Source of the DNA: an uncultured Prevotella sp.
GTDB lineage: Bacteria; Bacteroidota; Bacteroidia; Bacteroidales; Bacteroidaceae
DNA length: 16,969 bases
NCBI GenBank assembly: GCA_900557405.1
Contig: USSF01000047.1
Location: 1-16,969 of the forward strand
Reading direction: 5' to 3'
Both the position numbers and the translations under genes were made by a program. A model generated the notes under the pieces. It was not told the origin of the DNA. It ran no database searches and was given only the letters and a program-made list of their open reading frames with translations. Each line of letters opens with the position of its first letter. Positions within the stretch are counted from its first letter, which is position 1. Shown here piece after piece: positions 1 to 8,616 of this stretch.

Positions 1-8
1 CCCGATTT

Positions 9-1361
9 TTGCACGTTTCGTTTTTCAAATCGAGCACATTTCGTTTTGCCGGATTTATATCCCCTAACCATCGCTATCTGATGCATGAAAACGGCAAGCC
101 CTTCTTCTGGCTCGGCGACACAAGCTGGCTGCTGCCGCAGAAACTCGACCGCAGCGAGGTGGGCTTCTACCTGAGCAGCTGCGAGAAGGCTGGATTCAAC
201 GTGGTGCAGGTGCAGACCATGAACGGTGTGCCCGCAACTAACCTCTACGGCGAAAGCTCACTGCCCGACGGATTCAACTTCAAGAACGTGGAGAAGGACA
301 AGCGGGCGGCAAGCTATTGGGGCAACATGGACTATATCATCAAGACCGCCGAAAACCACGGCATATACGTGGGCATGGTGTGCATCTGGGGCGGACTCGT
401 GAAACACGGCATGATGAACGTGGAGCAGGCCCGTGCATACGGCCGCTTCCTGGCCAACCGCTACAAGAACTCACCCAACATCGTGTGGATTATCGGCGGC
501 GACATCAGGGGCGACGTGAAGCCCGAGGTGTGGACAGCACTCGCCGAAACCATAAAGAGCATCGACAAGAACCATCTCATGACCTTCCACCCCTTCGGCA
601 GAACGCTTTCCGCAGTATGGTGGAACGATGCCAAATGGCTCGACTTCAACATGTTCCAGAGCGGCCATCGCCGATACGGACAGAAGAAGGGCGACGGCGA
701 CGAGAGCGTGACGAACCAGGAGGAGGACAACTGGCGCTATGCCGAGAAGAGTCTCTCGATGACTCCGCTGAAGCCTGTCGTCGACGGTGAGCCGAGCTAT
801 GAGGGCATCCCGCAGGGACTCCACGACCCGAAGCAGCCGCTGTGGCAGGCGTGCGACGTGAGACGCTATGCCTACTGGTCGGTATTCGCCGGCTCCTTCG
901 GCCACACATACGGCAACAATGCCATAATGCAGTTCTACAAACCGGGCAACGGCGGTGCCTACGGATGTAGCAAGCCGTGGTATGAGGCACTCCAGGACCC
1001 GGGATTCAACCAGATGAAGCATCTCAAGGAGCTGATGCTCCGCTTCCCGTTCTTCGAGCGCGTGCCCGACCAGAGCATCATCATCGGCGGCGAGGGCTAC
1101 CGCTACGACCGACTGGCCGCAACCCGCGGCAACGACTATCTGCTCGTCTACAACTATAGCGGCCGTCCTATGCAGATCGACCTGACAAAGATAAGCGGCA
1201 GCAAGAAGAAGGCATGGTGGTTCAATCCGCAGAACGGCGAATACAGCCTCATCGGCGAATTCGACAACAAGCCGGCATCCTTCCAGTATGACGCCGCATA
1301 TATGATGGGCGAGGACCGCGTGCTCGTAGTCACGGACGCATCAAAGAGTTACGTGGAATAA
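9..1361 (+). CDS. GH140/DUF4038-type glycoside hydrolase (apiosidase-like), N-terminus uncertain or cut by the window edge
   Basis: This is a TIM-barrel glycoside hydrolase of the DUF4038 type with a C-terminal 'putative collagen-binding' beta domain (about residues 355-447). The diagnostic stretches are PFFWLGDTSWLLP (31-43), VVQVQTMNGVPA (65-76), IIGGDIRGDVKPE (161-173) and DGEPSYEGIPQG (259-270). By family knowledge, Asp165 (GGD) and Glu261 (DGEP) sit about as far apart as the catalytic acids I recall for the founding apiosidase BT1012, so I take them as the probable catalytic pair. The first in-frame start is a TTG at base 9, but the frame is open to the edge. Residues 1-20 do not look like a signal peptide, although periplasmic homologues carry one. 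The true start therefore probably lies outside the window, or the 5' end is altered. It lies just upstream of susCD but has 700 bases of intergenic DNA between, so it is likely a separate transcript. Family confidence is high; exact substrate is unproven. Confidence 0.88.
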   Translation: MHVSFFKSSTFRFAGFISPNHRYLMHENGKPFFWLGDTSWLLPQKLDRSEVGFYLSSCEKAGFNVVQVQTMNGVPATNLYGESSLPDGFNFKNVEKDKRAASYWGNMDYIIKTAENHGIYVGMVCIWGGLVKHGMMNVEQARAYGRFLANRYKNSPNIVWIIGGDIRGDVKPEVWTALAETIKSIDKNHLMTFHPFGRTLSAVWWNDAKWLDFNMFQSGHRRYGQKKGDGDESVTNQEEDNWRYAEKSLSMTPLKPVVDGEPSYEGIPQGLHDPKQPLWQACDVRRYAYWSVFAGSFGHTYGNNAIMQFYKPGNGGAYGCSKPWYEALQDPGFNQMKHLKELMLRFPFFERVPDQSIIIGGEGYRYDRLAATRGNDYLLVYNYSGRPMQIDLTKISGSKKKAWWFNPQNGEYSLIGEFDNKPASFQYDAAYMMGEDRVLVVTDASKSYVE

Positions 1362-1434
1362 GAAGCACAAGAGCCCACTCCCCTACCCCTCATTTCCGTC
1401 ATGACGACGGATGACCCGAACTGAGACTCTTGTT

Positions 1435-1475
1435 TTGGGCATCGGATGCTCCTGTTATGAGCATCCGATGCCCAA
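1435..1475. repeat. Perfect 17-bp hairpin after the hydrolase gene
   Basis: The arms 1435-1451 and 1459-1475 are exact reverse complements (core GGGCATCGGATGCTC) around a 7-base loop. It begins 74 bases after the hydrolase stop. There is no T-run on either side, so it is not a textbook intrinsic terminator. It may be a 3'-end stabiliser, a T-tract-independent terminator or a protein site. A smaller hairpin CCGTC-N5-GACGG lies just before it at 1396-1410. Confidence 0.6.
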
Positions 1476-1571
1476 GGCAGGAGAATCAATTGCTCCAATG
1501 CCGGGCATCGACCTGCCCCAACGCTTGCCGACACACAGAAAGGAAGACGAAAAACAGGATAATATGTCTTG

Positions 1572-1626
1572 AAGAAAGGTCAAAAGCGCCTTTCTTATGG
1601 TAAAACACAACATTTTCGGTGTTTTA
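1572..1626. promoter_or_regulatory. Two adjacent inverted repeats upstream of the susC promoter
   Basis: AAGAAAGG (1572-1579) pairs with CCTTTCTT (1589-1596), and TAAAACAC (1601-1608) pairs with GTGTTTTA (1619-1626). They end about 25 bases before the -7 element. That is where an activator of a polysaccharide utilisation locus (hybrid two-component regulator or SusR type) would bind. The dyads are seen; the regulator role is inferred. Confidence 0.4.
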
Positions 1627-1658
1627 TGACAATTTATAGGGAAAATATTATATCTTTG
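1622..1658 (+). promoter_or_regulatory. Candidate Bacteroidota promoter for the susCD operon
   Basis: TATCTTTG at 1651-1658 matches the Bacteroidota -7 consensus TAnnTTTG exactly. The -33 box is poor (TTATG near 1624-1628, not a clean TTTG at the usual 19-21 base spacing), which fits an activator-dependent promoter. Transcription from here would give a leader of about 400 bases before susC. Confidence 0.5.
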
Positions 1659-1659
1659 C

Positions 1660-2065
1660 AAGCGGAGAATAATTTACAAAATCAGAAAATGCCCCAAAGG
1701 CTATATCTACGATTATGATTCCCCGTCAGGGGAACACCCGCTCTTATTTGAGATATCTTGCAGTAAAACAAACCGGCGAAAGATATATAATATGTACGTA
1801 CATATATATATAATATCCCGCTTTTTGCTTCGCACCTTAAATCATCTACAAGACGGCAAATCGTCAGTATGCAAACGCATAAGGAATGTCAGACTAACTA
1901 TTCGGAACAAACGGAAAATGCCTACGGCAAACACCCGGACTGGAAAGGGATCTTATGAAAAGTGAAAAAATCACAAATTCATTAGGTACTTTACCTTGAC
2001 GGTTGCGTCCTTAACGTACGACACGCTACAATAGAATACTATATTAATTTCAAAAAACATTTTAT
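1660..2065 (+). promoter_or_regulatory. Long susC leader with hairpins and a 16-bp palindrome
   Basis: No gene is visible. The stretch holds a TTCCCC-N4-GGGGAA hairpin (1719-1734), a perfect 16-bp palindrome ATATGTACGTACATAT (1790-1805) inside a TA-rich tract, and a small GTGA/TCAC dyad near 1960. A 13-codon ATG frame near 1955 is too short to call. A second, closer promoter before susC cannot be excluded, but no TAnnTTTG was found between 1900 and 2065. Confidence 0.35.
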
Positions 2066-5000
2066 ATGAAGACAAGAAAGATGTATGATTCAAGTCTGAA
2101 CTTGAAAAGAATGTCCATCACGCTTGCTCTGTCCCCAGCAATGTTGTGCCCTGCAGCCCTCCACGCCGCAGGTAACGGCAACGCAGCCCCAATGCCACAA
2201 GCCGTGCAGCAGGCCGGAGTGGTAAAGGGAACTATCGTGGACGAGACAGGACAGCCGATGATCGGCGTCACCGTCATCCCGCAGAGCGGAGCAAAGAACG
2301 GTACAGTGACCGACCTTGACGGCAACTTCACGCTGAACGTTCCGGTGGGAACGACGCTCAAGTTGTCGTATACCGGCTACAAGGAGAAGACCGTGAAGGC
2401 CACCGGCGCACACATGTCGCTGAAGATGGAACCAGACGTATTGGGACTCGATGACGTGGTTGTCATCGGCTACGGCACACAGAAGAAGCGCGACCTCACG
2501 GGTGCCGTGGCATCCGTAAAGAGCGAGGACATCACTCTTACACCGTCTTCAAACCCGATGCAGTCCCTGCAGGGACGCGTTTCGGGACTCGACATCACGA
2601 AGGAAGACGGACGTGCAGGCTCGGGCGTGAAAATCCAGTTGCGCGGTAACCGCTCATTCAGCGACAGCGGCACGTCGCCCCTCTTCATCATCGACGGAAT
2701 GCCAGGCGACTACACCACACTGAACCCCAATGACATCGAAAGCATCGAAGTGCTGAAAGACGCTTCCTCTACAGCCGTCTACGGTATGGAGGGTGCCAAC
2801 GGCGTTGTGCTCATCACCACAAAGGGCGGCAAGGCCGGAAAGCTCGCAGTGAACGTGAACGCATACTTCGGAATCAACGGATGGTCGGACATGCCTAAGG
2901 TGAGACAAGGCGAGAGCTACATCGAAGGTCTGCGCCAGGCTAACCGCAATGCCGGAACATACGTAGATGACGAGACAATGTTCCAGAGCAACCCCAACTA
3001 CTACACTGCCTATCAGAACAAGAAGTTCATAAATTGGGCCGACGAACTGCTGCATACCGGTACGGTGCAGAACTACTCCCTCTCGCTCTCGGGCGGTACG
3101 GACAAGACAAAGGCTTACATGTCAATGAACTTCTCCGACGAGAAGGGCCAGTACAGGGATGACAACTACAAGGTATACTCCACAAACATCCGCATCGACA
3201 ACAAGGTGAACAGTTGGCTGAGCGCAGGTGTGGCCCTGCAGGGTTCATACGTATACAAGAACTCTCCGTTCGCCAAGCTCGAGGATGCCATGACGGCAAT
3301 ACCTTACGGCGACCTTTACGACGAGAACGGCAATTACACCGAATACCCGATTGAAGGCGACACCAAGTACATCAACCTGCTGGTGAACAACAAGAGCAAC
3401 TTCCGCAGCCAGGGACAGAACACCAAGATATACATCAACCCGTATATCAAGATCACTCCGTTCAAGGGCTTCTCATGGGAAAGCAGAATCAACGGAACCC
3501 TGACCCACTCACGCTCCAACTCGTTCACAGGACAGGGCTCGTACAATTTCATCAAGTCTGGCGGTAACGTGAACACCGACACCAAGGCAAGTTCATCACA
3601 GTCTAACTACTACCGCTACAAGTGGGAGAACATCCTCACATACGACTTCACGATAGCCAAGGACCACAAATTCACCGTGACCGGCGTTTCATCATACGAG
3701 CACGGACGCTCGGAGGCAACAACAGCATCAGGCGTTGGAATCCTGAACAACGGCTACCTGTGGCACAACCTCCAGAACGCCGTGACCCACACCAATTCGT
3801 CAAGCTACTCGATGACAAAACGAATGGGATGGATGGGACGAATCAACTATTCTTACCTCGGACGTTATCTGGCATCCGTTTCCGTGCGCCACGATGGTGA
3901 CTCACGTCTGGCAAAAGACGAGAAATGGCAGACCTTCCCTGCATTCTCCCTCGGATGGAGAATCAGCGAAGAGAAGTTCATGGAGAGCACAAGAAACTGG
4001 CTCGACAACCTGAAGCTGCGCGTGGGATACGGCGAAACGGGAAGCACATCTAACATCTCCCCATACGCTTCGACATCAAAGGTGGAGCAAAGCTACCTCA
4101 CACTGGGCGGCGAGAAGATTACCACCTACGGATACTCAAAGGAAGTGGCAAACGCGAAGCTCACATGGGAGCGTTCAAAGAGCTGGAACATCGGTCTTGA
4201 CGCCGCATTCCTCAACGGACGCATCGACATGAGCATGGACTGGTATCTCACTAACACAAGCAACGTAATCTGGCACAAGAACCTGCCAGTGACATCAGGT
4301 GCATACAACTCCACAACGCAGTATCTGACGAACGTGAACCTTGCCGAAACCCGCAACAAGGGTATCGAGCTCACGCTCAACACGAGAAACATCGCCACAA
4401 AGGATTTCAAGTGGAACTCTACACTGACCTTCAACTACAACAAGGAGGAAATCACCAAGCTGAAGGGCACCGCCAACGACAAGGTGATCAACGGCGACTA
4501 CATCTACGCCGTAGGTTCTGCTGTCAACTCCTTCTATCACTACAAGCTCAACGGCATCTGGCAGACAAACGAGGCTGACGACGCTGCATGTTTCGGAATG
4601 AAGCCAGGATACATCAAGGTGGACGTGCCGGGAATCAAGCGCCATGTGGACGAGAACGGAGCCGTATACTACACGAAGAACGACGCAAACGGAGTGGAGC
4701 ACAAGTATGACGCCGCAAACCCATACGCTCTCTCTGCCGACGACTATCAGGTGATTGGACACAACTCTCCGGACTGGTCTCTCGGATTCCAGAACACATT
4801 CAAATACAAGGACTTCGACCTGAGCATCTACATGTATATGCGCTGGGGCCAGATGATCAACTACAAGATGCTGACCAACTATGACCCAACAGGAAACGGC
4901 AATTATCCTGAGTACTTCAACGTATGGTCGGAGAGCAACCCGTCGAACGACTTCCCTGCTCTCAACGCAAGCATCACCGACAAGCTCAGCTACTATCCGG

Positions 5001-5248
5001 GATTCGCAGCCCTCTCATACGTAGACGGCTCGTTCTTCAAGATCAAGAACATCACACTGGGCTACACGCTGCCAAGCAATATCTGTAAGAGAATCGGCCT
5101 GACGAATCTCCGTGTATATGGTACCATCACCAACCCACTCATCATCTCAAAGAGCCATTTGCTGAAGCACTATGACCCAGAGATGAACGGCGGCTACAAC
5201 TATCCGCTCACAAAGCAGCTGGTGTTCGGTCTTAACGTTGCATTCTAA
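2066..5248 (+). CDS. susC: SusC-like TonB-dependent outer-membrane transporter
   Basis: This 1060-residue outer-membrane barrel imports oligosaccharides with energy from TonB/ExbBD. A signal peptide (1-35, ending ALHAA) is followed by a CarboxypepD_reg-like domain (about 52-121, KGTIVDETGQPMIGVTV), then the SusC signature DDVVVIGYGTQKKRDLTGAV (129-148). The plug domain (about 140-255) contains PLFIIDGMPGD, IESIEVLKDASSTAVYG and GANGVVLITTKGG. The rest is beta-barrel, ending in the aromatic/aliphatic NVAF typical of outer-membrane proteins. The length is normal for SusC. Its stop TAA shares its last A with the ATG of susD, so the pair is probably translationally coupled. SusC forms a lidded 'pedal-bin' complex with SusD. 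The ligand cannot be read from sequence; the neighbouring GH140-type enzyme hints at a plant pectin-type side chain. Confidence 0.96.
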   Translation: MKTRKMYDSSLNLKRMSITLALSPAMLCPAALHAAGNGNAAPMPQAVQQAGVVKGTIVDETGQPMIGVTVIPQSGAKNGTVTDLDGNFTLNVPVGTTLKLSYTGYKEKTVKATGAHMSLKMEPDVLGLDDVVVIGYGTQKKRDLTGAVASVKSEDITLTPSSNPMQSLQGRVSGLDITKEDGRAGSGVKIQLRGNRSFSDSGTSPLFIIDGMPGDYTTLNPNDIESIEVLKDASSTAVYGMEGANGVVLITTKGGKAGKLAVNVNAYFGINGWSDMPKVRQGESYIEGLRQANRNAGTYVDDETMFQSNPNYYTAYQNKKFINWADELLHTGTVQNYSLSLSGGTDKTKAYMSMNFSDEKGQYRDDNYKVYSTNIRIDNKVNSWLSAGVALQGSYVYKNSPFAKLEDAMTAIPYGDLYDENGNYTEYPIEGDTKYINLLVNNKSNFRSQGQNTKIYINPYIKITPFKGFSWESRINGTLTHSRSNSFTGQGSYNFIKSGGNVNTDTKASSSQSNYYRYKWENILTYDFTIAKDHKFTVTGVSSYEHGRSEATTASGVGILNNGYLWHNLQNAVTHTNSSSYSMTKRMGWMGRINYSYLGRYLASVSVRHDGDSRLAKDEKWQTFPAFSLGWRISEEKFMESTRNWLDNLKLRVGYGETGSTSNISPYASTSKVEQSYLTLGGEKITTYGYSKEVANAKLTWERSKSWNIGLDAAFLNGRIDMSMDWYLTNTSNVIWHKNLPVTSGAYNSTTQYLTNVNLAETRNKGIELTLNTRNIATKDFKWNSTLTFNYNKEEITKLKGTANDKVINGDYIYAVGSAVNSFYHYKLNGIWQTNEADDAACFGMKPGYIKVDVPGIKRHVDENGAVYYTKNDANGVEHKYDAANPYALSADDYQVIGHNSPDWSLGFQNTFKYKDFDLSIYMYMRWGQMINYKMLTNYDPTGNGNYPEYFNVWSESNPSNDFPALNASITDKLSYYPGFAALSYVDGSFFKIKNITLGYTLPSNICKRIGLTNLRVYGTITNPLIISKSHLLKHYDPEMNGGYNYPLTKQLVFGLNVAF

Positions 5249-7350
5249 TGAAAACAAAAAAGATAAATACAATGAACAAGAATATATTCAAATCGGCTTT
5301 GGTACTGTGTTCCGCAGCATTGCTGGCATCCTGCTCTCTGGATGAATACAATCCGCTGGACAATGACACAAGCAACAGTCTGAAGGAATACACCAAATGG
5401 TATGGTCTGGAGACAAAATGCTACGAGCCTATCTATGCACAGATGTATACCGTGGCAGACTTCCTCGAAGTTGCAGAGGCTGGTACCGACCTCTGGCTTA
5501 CGTCCAAAAACAGTGATAACACAAAGGAGTTGTTCTATTACGAGAGCCTCGTACCGAATGCGGGCAAACCATGGGACAAATTCTTCATGCAGGCATACAG
5601 CGCACTGGGAAACTGTGCTACTGTAATCCGCAACGGCGAGGAGATGCTGAAGGAAGGCAACGCCGAAAACCTCGACAACATCAAGACTCTCTATGCAGAG
5701 GCACGTTTCCTCAGAGGCTACTACCATCTTATGCTCACCACATACTATGGTCCTATTACCCTCGTAACCAACAGTGTGGACGACGGTGTAGAGCTTTCGC
5801 CGAAGCGCAATACGCTGTCGGAAATCTACCAGTCGGTGACAGAAGACCTGAAGTATGCCGTAGACAACCTCGGCATTACACCGTTCAACAACAACCGTGC
5901 ACGTGCAAGCAAGAAGTCGGCAGTAGGCATTCTATGCCGTGCATACGTACAGGCTGCCGGACAGGGACTTACCGCTGCTGACGGCGAGAGCTACTGGAAA
6001 AAGGCGGCCGACCTGGCAGGTGATTTCGTGGCTGACACAGAGGCTGGCGGTGCAAAATACGGCGGCTACCTCTACGACGACATCTCTGATATGTGGGCAA
6101 GCGCCAACAACAGAACCAACAAGGAGGCCTTGTGGGTGGCTGCCGGCGTTGACGCAAATACCGACAACGAGAGCTGGAACTATTCAAATGCAGGAAAGAA
6201 CAAGCTGTTTGCCTACTGCTACTGGAACCAGACGGTAGCTTCAACTTTGTCCACTATTACAAGCGACAAGTCTAACTATTATTATGGAAGGACAAACTCC
6301 GGTCTGTTCGCACCGTCAAAGTATCTGCTCGACCTCTATGACGCCTCTTGGGACAAGCGTTGGGAGAACTCATTCCAGACTGCTTTCGGTTCGTTCTCAA
6401 TGCAGCAGCCGGATCCGGCATGGAAGGAATACTCAAAAAGCGTGGTCAAGCTCAACCCGAAGACCTGCAAGCTCTACGGCATCAATCCGGACCTGGGCGC
6501 TGCCGGCGCAAAAATCTATCCTTATGTTGACTGCGCCGCCAAATCTTCAACATCAGGCGGAAACCAGTACACAGCATCCGTATGGCCTAAGGGCGAGACA
6601 AGCGGCGACGTAAGCAAGCTCGTCAGCGTGAAGAACCCGTATGTGATGGACTACCCTGTGGCTGAAGACGAAAACCGTATTTTCCTCTATCTATACAAAC
6701 ACGGAACCGTTTCAGAAGAGAGCAAGAACAAGCGTGTATATGCCTGCGTGGACATCGATGACCTGTTCAACAGCGACAAGCAGTATCTCGCAACTCAGTT
6801 TGAAGGCGGATGGGACACCAAGTACGGATCATCAAACCCATTGTGGCAGACTTTCCCATGTCTCACCAAGTTCCAGTGGAACTATGACGGTGTATTCTAT
6901 GGTTCAAACCTCCAGATCAAGAACGGCGACATCCCTGTCATGCGTGCAGCTGAGGTTTACCTCATTGCAGCAGAGGCATGCCAGAAGCTCGGCAAGAACC
7001 AGGAGGCAGCCAACTACATCAACAAGCTGCGCAAGCGTTCCGTACGCAGCGGAGTGGCTCCTGCAACTTATGAAATCACAGCCGGACAGATAACAGAGGA
7101 CGCCATCCTCGACGAGTTCGCACGCGAGCTTTGCGGCGAGCACCAGCGTTGGGCTCTCCTGCAGCGTCATCAGGCATTCAAGACTCAGTTCCAGAAGAGC
7201 AACAAGCGCGCAGCTGATTCTTTCAAGGACTACATGAAGTGGCGTCCTATCAGCCAGACATTCCTGCAACAGATTGACAACAAGGAGGAATACGGCGACA
7301 ACGGATATGGCACCACAGCCGCATCCGGCCTTGACGGATTCGAAAGATAA
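5248..7350 (+). CDS. susD: SusD/RagB-family glycan-binding lipoprotein
   Basis: This surface lipoprotein captures glycan and closes over SusC. The lipobox LLASC places the lipidated cysteine at residue 29, followed by SLDEYNPLDN. The SusD-like N-terminal helical region shows NCATVIRNGE and LYAEARFLRGYYHLML. The C-terminal RagB/SusD domain shows MRAAEVYLIAAEACQKLG and DEFARELCGEHQRWALLQRH, the usual 'E..GE..RW.DL' block. At 700 residues it is long for the family (often 500-600), and the extra length lies in the middle. Two starts are possible: the ATG at 5248 overlapping the susC stop, or the ATG at 5272, which gives a tidier 20-residue lipoprotein signal. It precedes a secreted third protein in the same direction. 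Confidence 0.95.
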   Translation: MKTKKINTMNKNIFKSALVLCSAALLASCSLDEYNPLDNDTSNSLKEYTKWYGLETKCYEPIYAQMYTVADFLEVAEAGTDLWLTSKNSDNTKELFYYESLVPNAGKPWDKFFMQAYSALGNCATVIRNGEEMLKEGNAENLDNIKTLYAEARFLRGYYHLMLTTYYGPITLVTNSVDDGVELSPKRNTLSEIYQSVTEDLKYAVDNLGITPFNNNRARASKKSAVGILCRAYVQAAGQGLTAADGESYWKKAADLAGDFVADTEAGGAKYGGYLYDDISDMWASANNRTNKEALWVAAGVDANTDNESWNYSNAGKNKLFAYCYWNQTVASTLSTITSDKSNYYYGRTNSGLFAPSKYLLDLYDASWDKRWENSFQTAFGSFSMQQPDPAWKEYSKSVVKLNPKTCKLYGINPDLGAAGAKIYPYVDCAAKSSTSGGNQYTASVWPKGETSGDVSKLVSVKNPYVMDYPVAEDENRIFLYLYKHGTVSEESKNKRVYACVDIDDLFNSDKQYLATQFEGGWDTKYGSSNPLWQTFPCLTKFQWNYDGVFYGSNLQIKNGDIPVMRAAEVYLIAAEACQKLGKNQEAANYINKLRKRSVRSGVAPATYEITAGQITEDAILDEFARELCGEHQRWALLQRHQAFKTQFQKSNKRAADSFKDYMKWRPISQTFLQQIDNKEEYGDNGYGTTAASGLDGFER

Positions 7351-7368
7351 AACGCATAACATCTTATT

Positions 7369-7404
7369 CCGGGCGCGACGCAACAAAGGGCGTCGCCGCC
7401 CTGG
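7369..7404 (+). repeat. GC-rich hairpin between susD and the third gene
   Basis: The left arm (CC-GGGCG-CGACGC, from 7369) pairs with the right arm (GCGTCG-CCGCCCTGG, to 7404) with small bulges around a short loop. No T-run follows, so it is more likely an RNA-processing or stability hairpin that sets relative expression in the operon than a full terminator. Confidence 0.5.
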
Positions 7405-7443
7405 ATAATATAATATTAAATTACTAACAAAAAAACAAAAAAA

Positions 7444-8475
7444 ATGAAGAAAATCTACACACTTGCCCTTATGGCACTCGTAGGCGTTGCTTCTGCAAAC
7501 GCACAGGCATTCAAGCTTGACAAGAACTATGTAATCAAGACAGCAATGAAGGTCGCTGACGATAAGACCGTCACTGATGCTGAAGTTGACGGAACTGAGG
7601 TAAACGCCGAAATGCTGAACAAGATTAAACAGGCTTATCTCGATGCTGACTACAACACTCTGCCTGTTTCCGGCGAAGTGGACAAAGGTGCAAACTATCA
7701 TGTATTGACAGCCGACTACACTGACCCTGAGACTGGAATCTCTTTCGCAGCCGGAAAATACGCCACATTGAACCCAAACAAAGAAATCAAGTTCAAGGAC
7801 GAGTCAAACCCTCAGGGTCTCTCAAACATCAAGCAGGTAATCTTCTATCTCGCCTCACAGGGTCAGCTGCAGTTCTATGCACGTGAGTACAACGAGGACA
7901 CTGACGCAAGCTACGTGAACTTTGAAGGCGACCCGACAAACAGAAAGCTCAAGAGCTACAAGGCTCCAGGATTCGCTGCAAACGACAGTTGGACCGAGAT
8001 GTCTTTCAACAAACCTTTGAAGGTCGTTGTTGACCTTACAAACGCAGAGGGTACAGAGGACGAGATGACAAAGGCAAGTCTGGAAATCAACAAGAACAGT
8101 GATGACACAGAGATGGTCAAGTCTCTCCTCCAGTTCTACGAGCAGGCAAAAGACGGCGAAAAGATTGTACAGGGCACGAACAAGATTGAGTGGACAGCCG
8201 ACCGTCGCTTTTCTGTAGCTTTCAAGAAGAAGGCATACGTTATGGGTGTTGCACTTATCTCTGCTACAGCAGGTGCAAAGACAATGAGCTTTGACATCAC
8301 CGGCAGCCAGACCGCATGGGAAGAGGCCGGCACAAACGGCATCAACACAATCAACGCCGCAACAGCAAAGGCCGACAACCGCATATTCTCTATCGACGGT
8401 AAGTTCGTTGGTACCGATGATTCAGTTCTTTCCAACGGCATCTACGTGAAGAACGGACAGAAGTTCGTAAAGTAA
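7444..8475 (+). CDS. Secreted protein of the polysaccharide utilisation locus with Bacteroidales C-terminal sorting-like tail
   Basis: This 343-residue exported protein has a clear signal peptide (MKKIYTLALMALVGVASANA, cleavage before QAF) and no lipobox cysteine. The body has no domain I can name. It is acidic and lysine-rich, with repeated D/E/K-N patches as in soluble surface glycan-binding proteins. The last 45 residues (NGINTINAATAKADNRIFSIDGK... to NGIYVKNGQKFVK) match the Prevotella/Bacteroides C-terminal pattern 'IYxIDGKxVG...L..GIYIxNGxKxVK', which resembles a type IX secretion (type A) sorting domain. It lies 93 bases after susD across a hairpin and just before a strong terminator, so it is the last gene of the operon. 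This is the position where SusE/F-like surface glycan-binding proteins usually sit. Function is inferred from position only. Confidence 0.85.
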   Translation: MKKIYTLALMALVGVASANAQAFKLDKNYVIKTAMKVADDKTVTDAEVDGTEVNAEMLNKIKQAYLDADYNTLPVSGEVDKGANYHVLTADYTDPETGISFAAGKYATLNPNKEIKFKDESNPQGLSNIKQVIFYLASQGQLQFYAREYNEDTDASYVNFEGDPTNRKLKSYKAPGFAANDSWTEMSFNKPLKVVVDLTNAEGTEDEMTKASLEINKNSDDTEMVKSLLQFYEQAKDGEKIVQGTNKIEWTADRRFSVAFKKKAYVMGVALISATAGAKTMSFDITGSQTAWEEAGTNGINTINAATAKADNRIFSIDGKFVGTDDSVLSNGIYVKNGQKFVK

Positions 8476-8510
8476 TTCCCTGAAGAATAACTTTATAACA
8501 TACAACCCAT

Positions 8511-8556
8511 ACAGCTCCCGGCAAGCCTCAACAGCTCCTGCCGGGAGCTGTTTTTT
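8511..8556 (+). terminator. Strong intrinsic terminator of the susCD operon
   Basis: A perfect 13-bp stem (ACAGCTCCCGGCA at 8511-8523 with TGCCGGGAGCTGT at 8539-8551) is followed directly by six Ts at 8551-8556. It begins 36 bases after the stop codon of the third operon gene. Confidence 0.93.
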
Positions 8557-8568
8557 GTATTGGTATAA

Positions 8569-8600
8569 TTTGGAACATAAAGGCGAATGTCGTATATTTG
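8569..8600 (+). promoter_or_regulatory. Promoter of the first MNT gene
   Basis: TTTG (8569-8572), a 20-base spacer and TATATTTG (8593-8600) match the Bacteroidota -33/-7 consensus closely. The transcript would begin near 8605, only about 12 bases before the ATG at 8617. This rules out the in-frame ATG at 8587, which lies upstream of the -7 box. Confidence 0.75.
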
Positions 8601-8616
8601 CAGAAACAAAACATTT

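Noticed and set aside
471..1022. Long minus-strand frames across the hydrolase gene, and similar ones inside susC and susD
   Set aside because: They are antisense to strongly supported genes, in the GC-rich codon pattern that yields shadow frames, and have no family content.
1435..1475. Intrinsic terminator call for the 17-bp hairpin
   Set aside because: No T-run follows on either strand, so I list it as a hairpin of unknown role.
1955..1999. 13-codon leader peptide in the susC leader
   Set aside because: It is too short, without a run of regulatory codons or a following terminator/antiterminator pair.
8587..8616. Earlier in-frame ATG for the plus-strand MNT gene
   Set aside because: The promoter -7 box TATATTTG at 8593-8600 lies inside this stretch, so the mRNA would begin after that ATG. 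The MNT family also starts near residue 11 of this frame.
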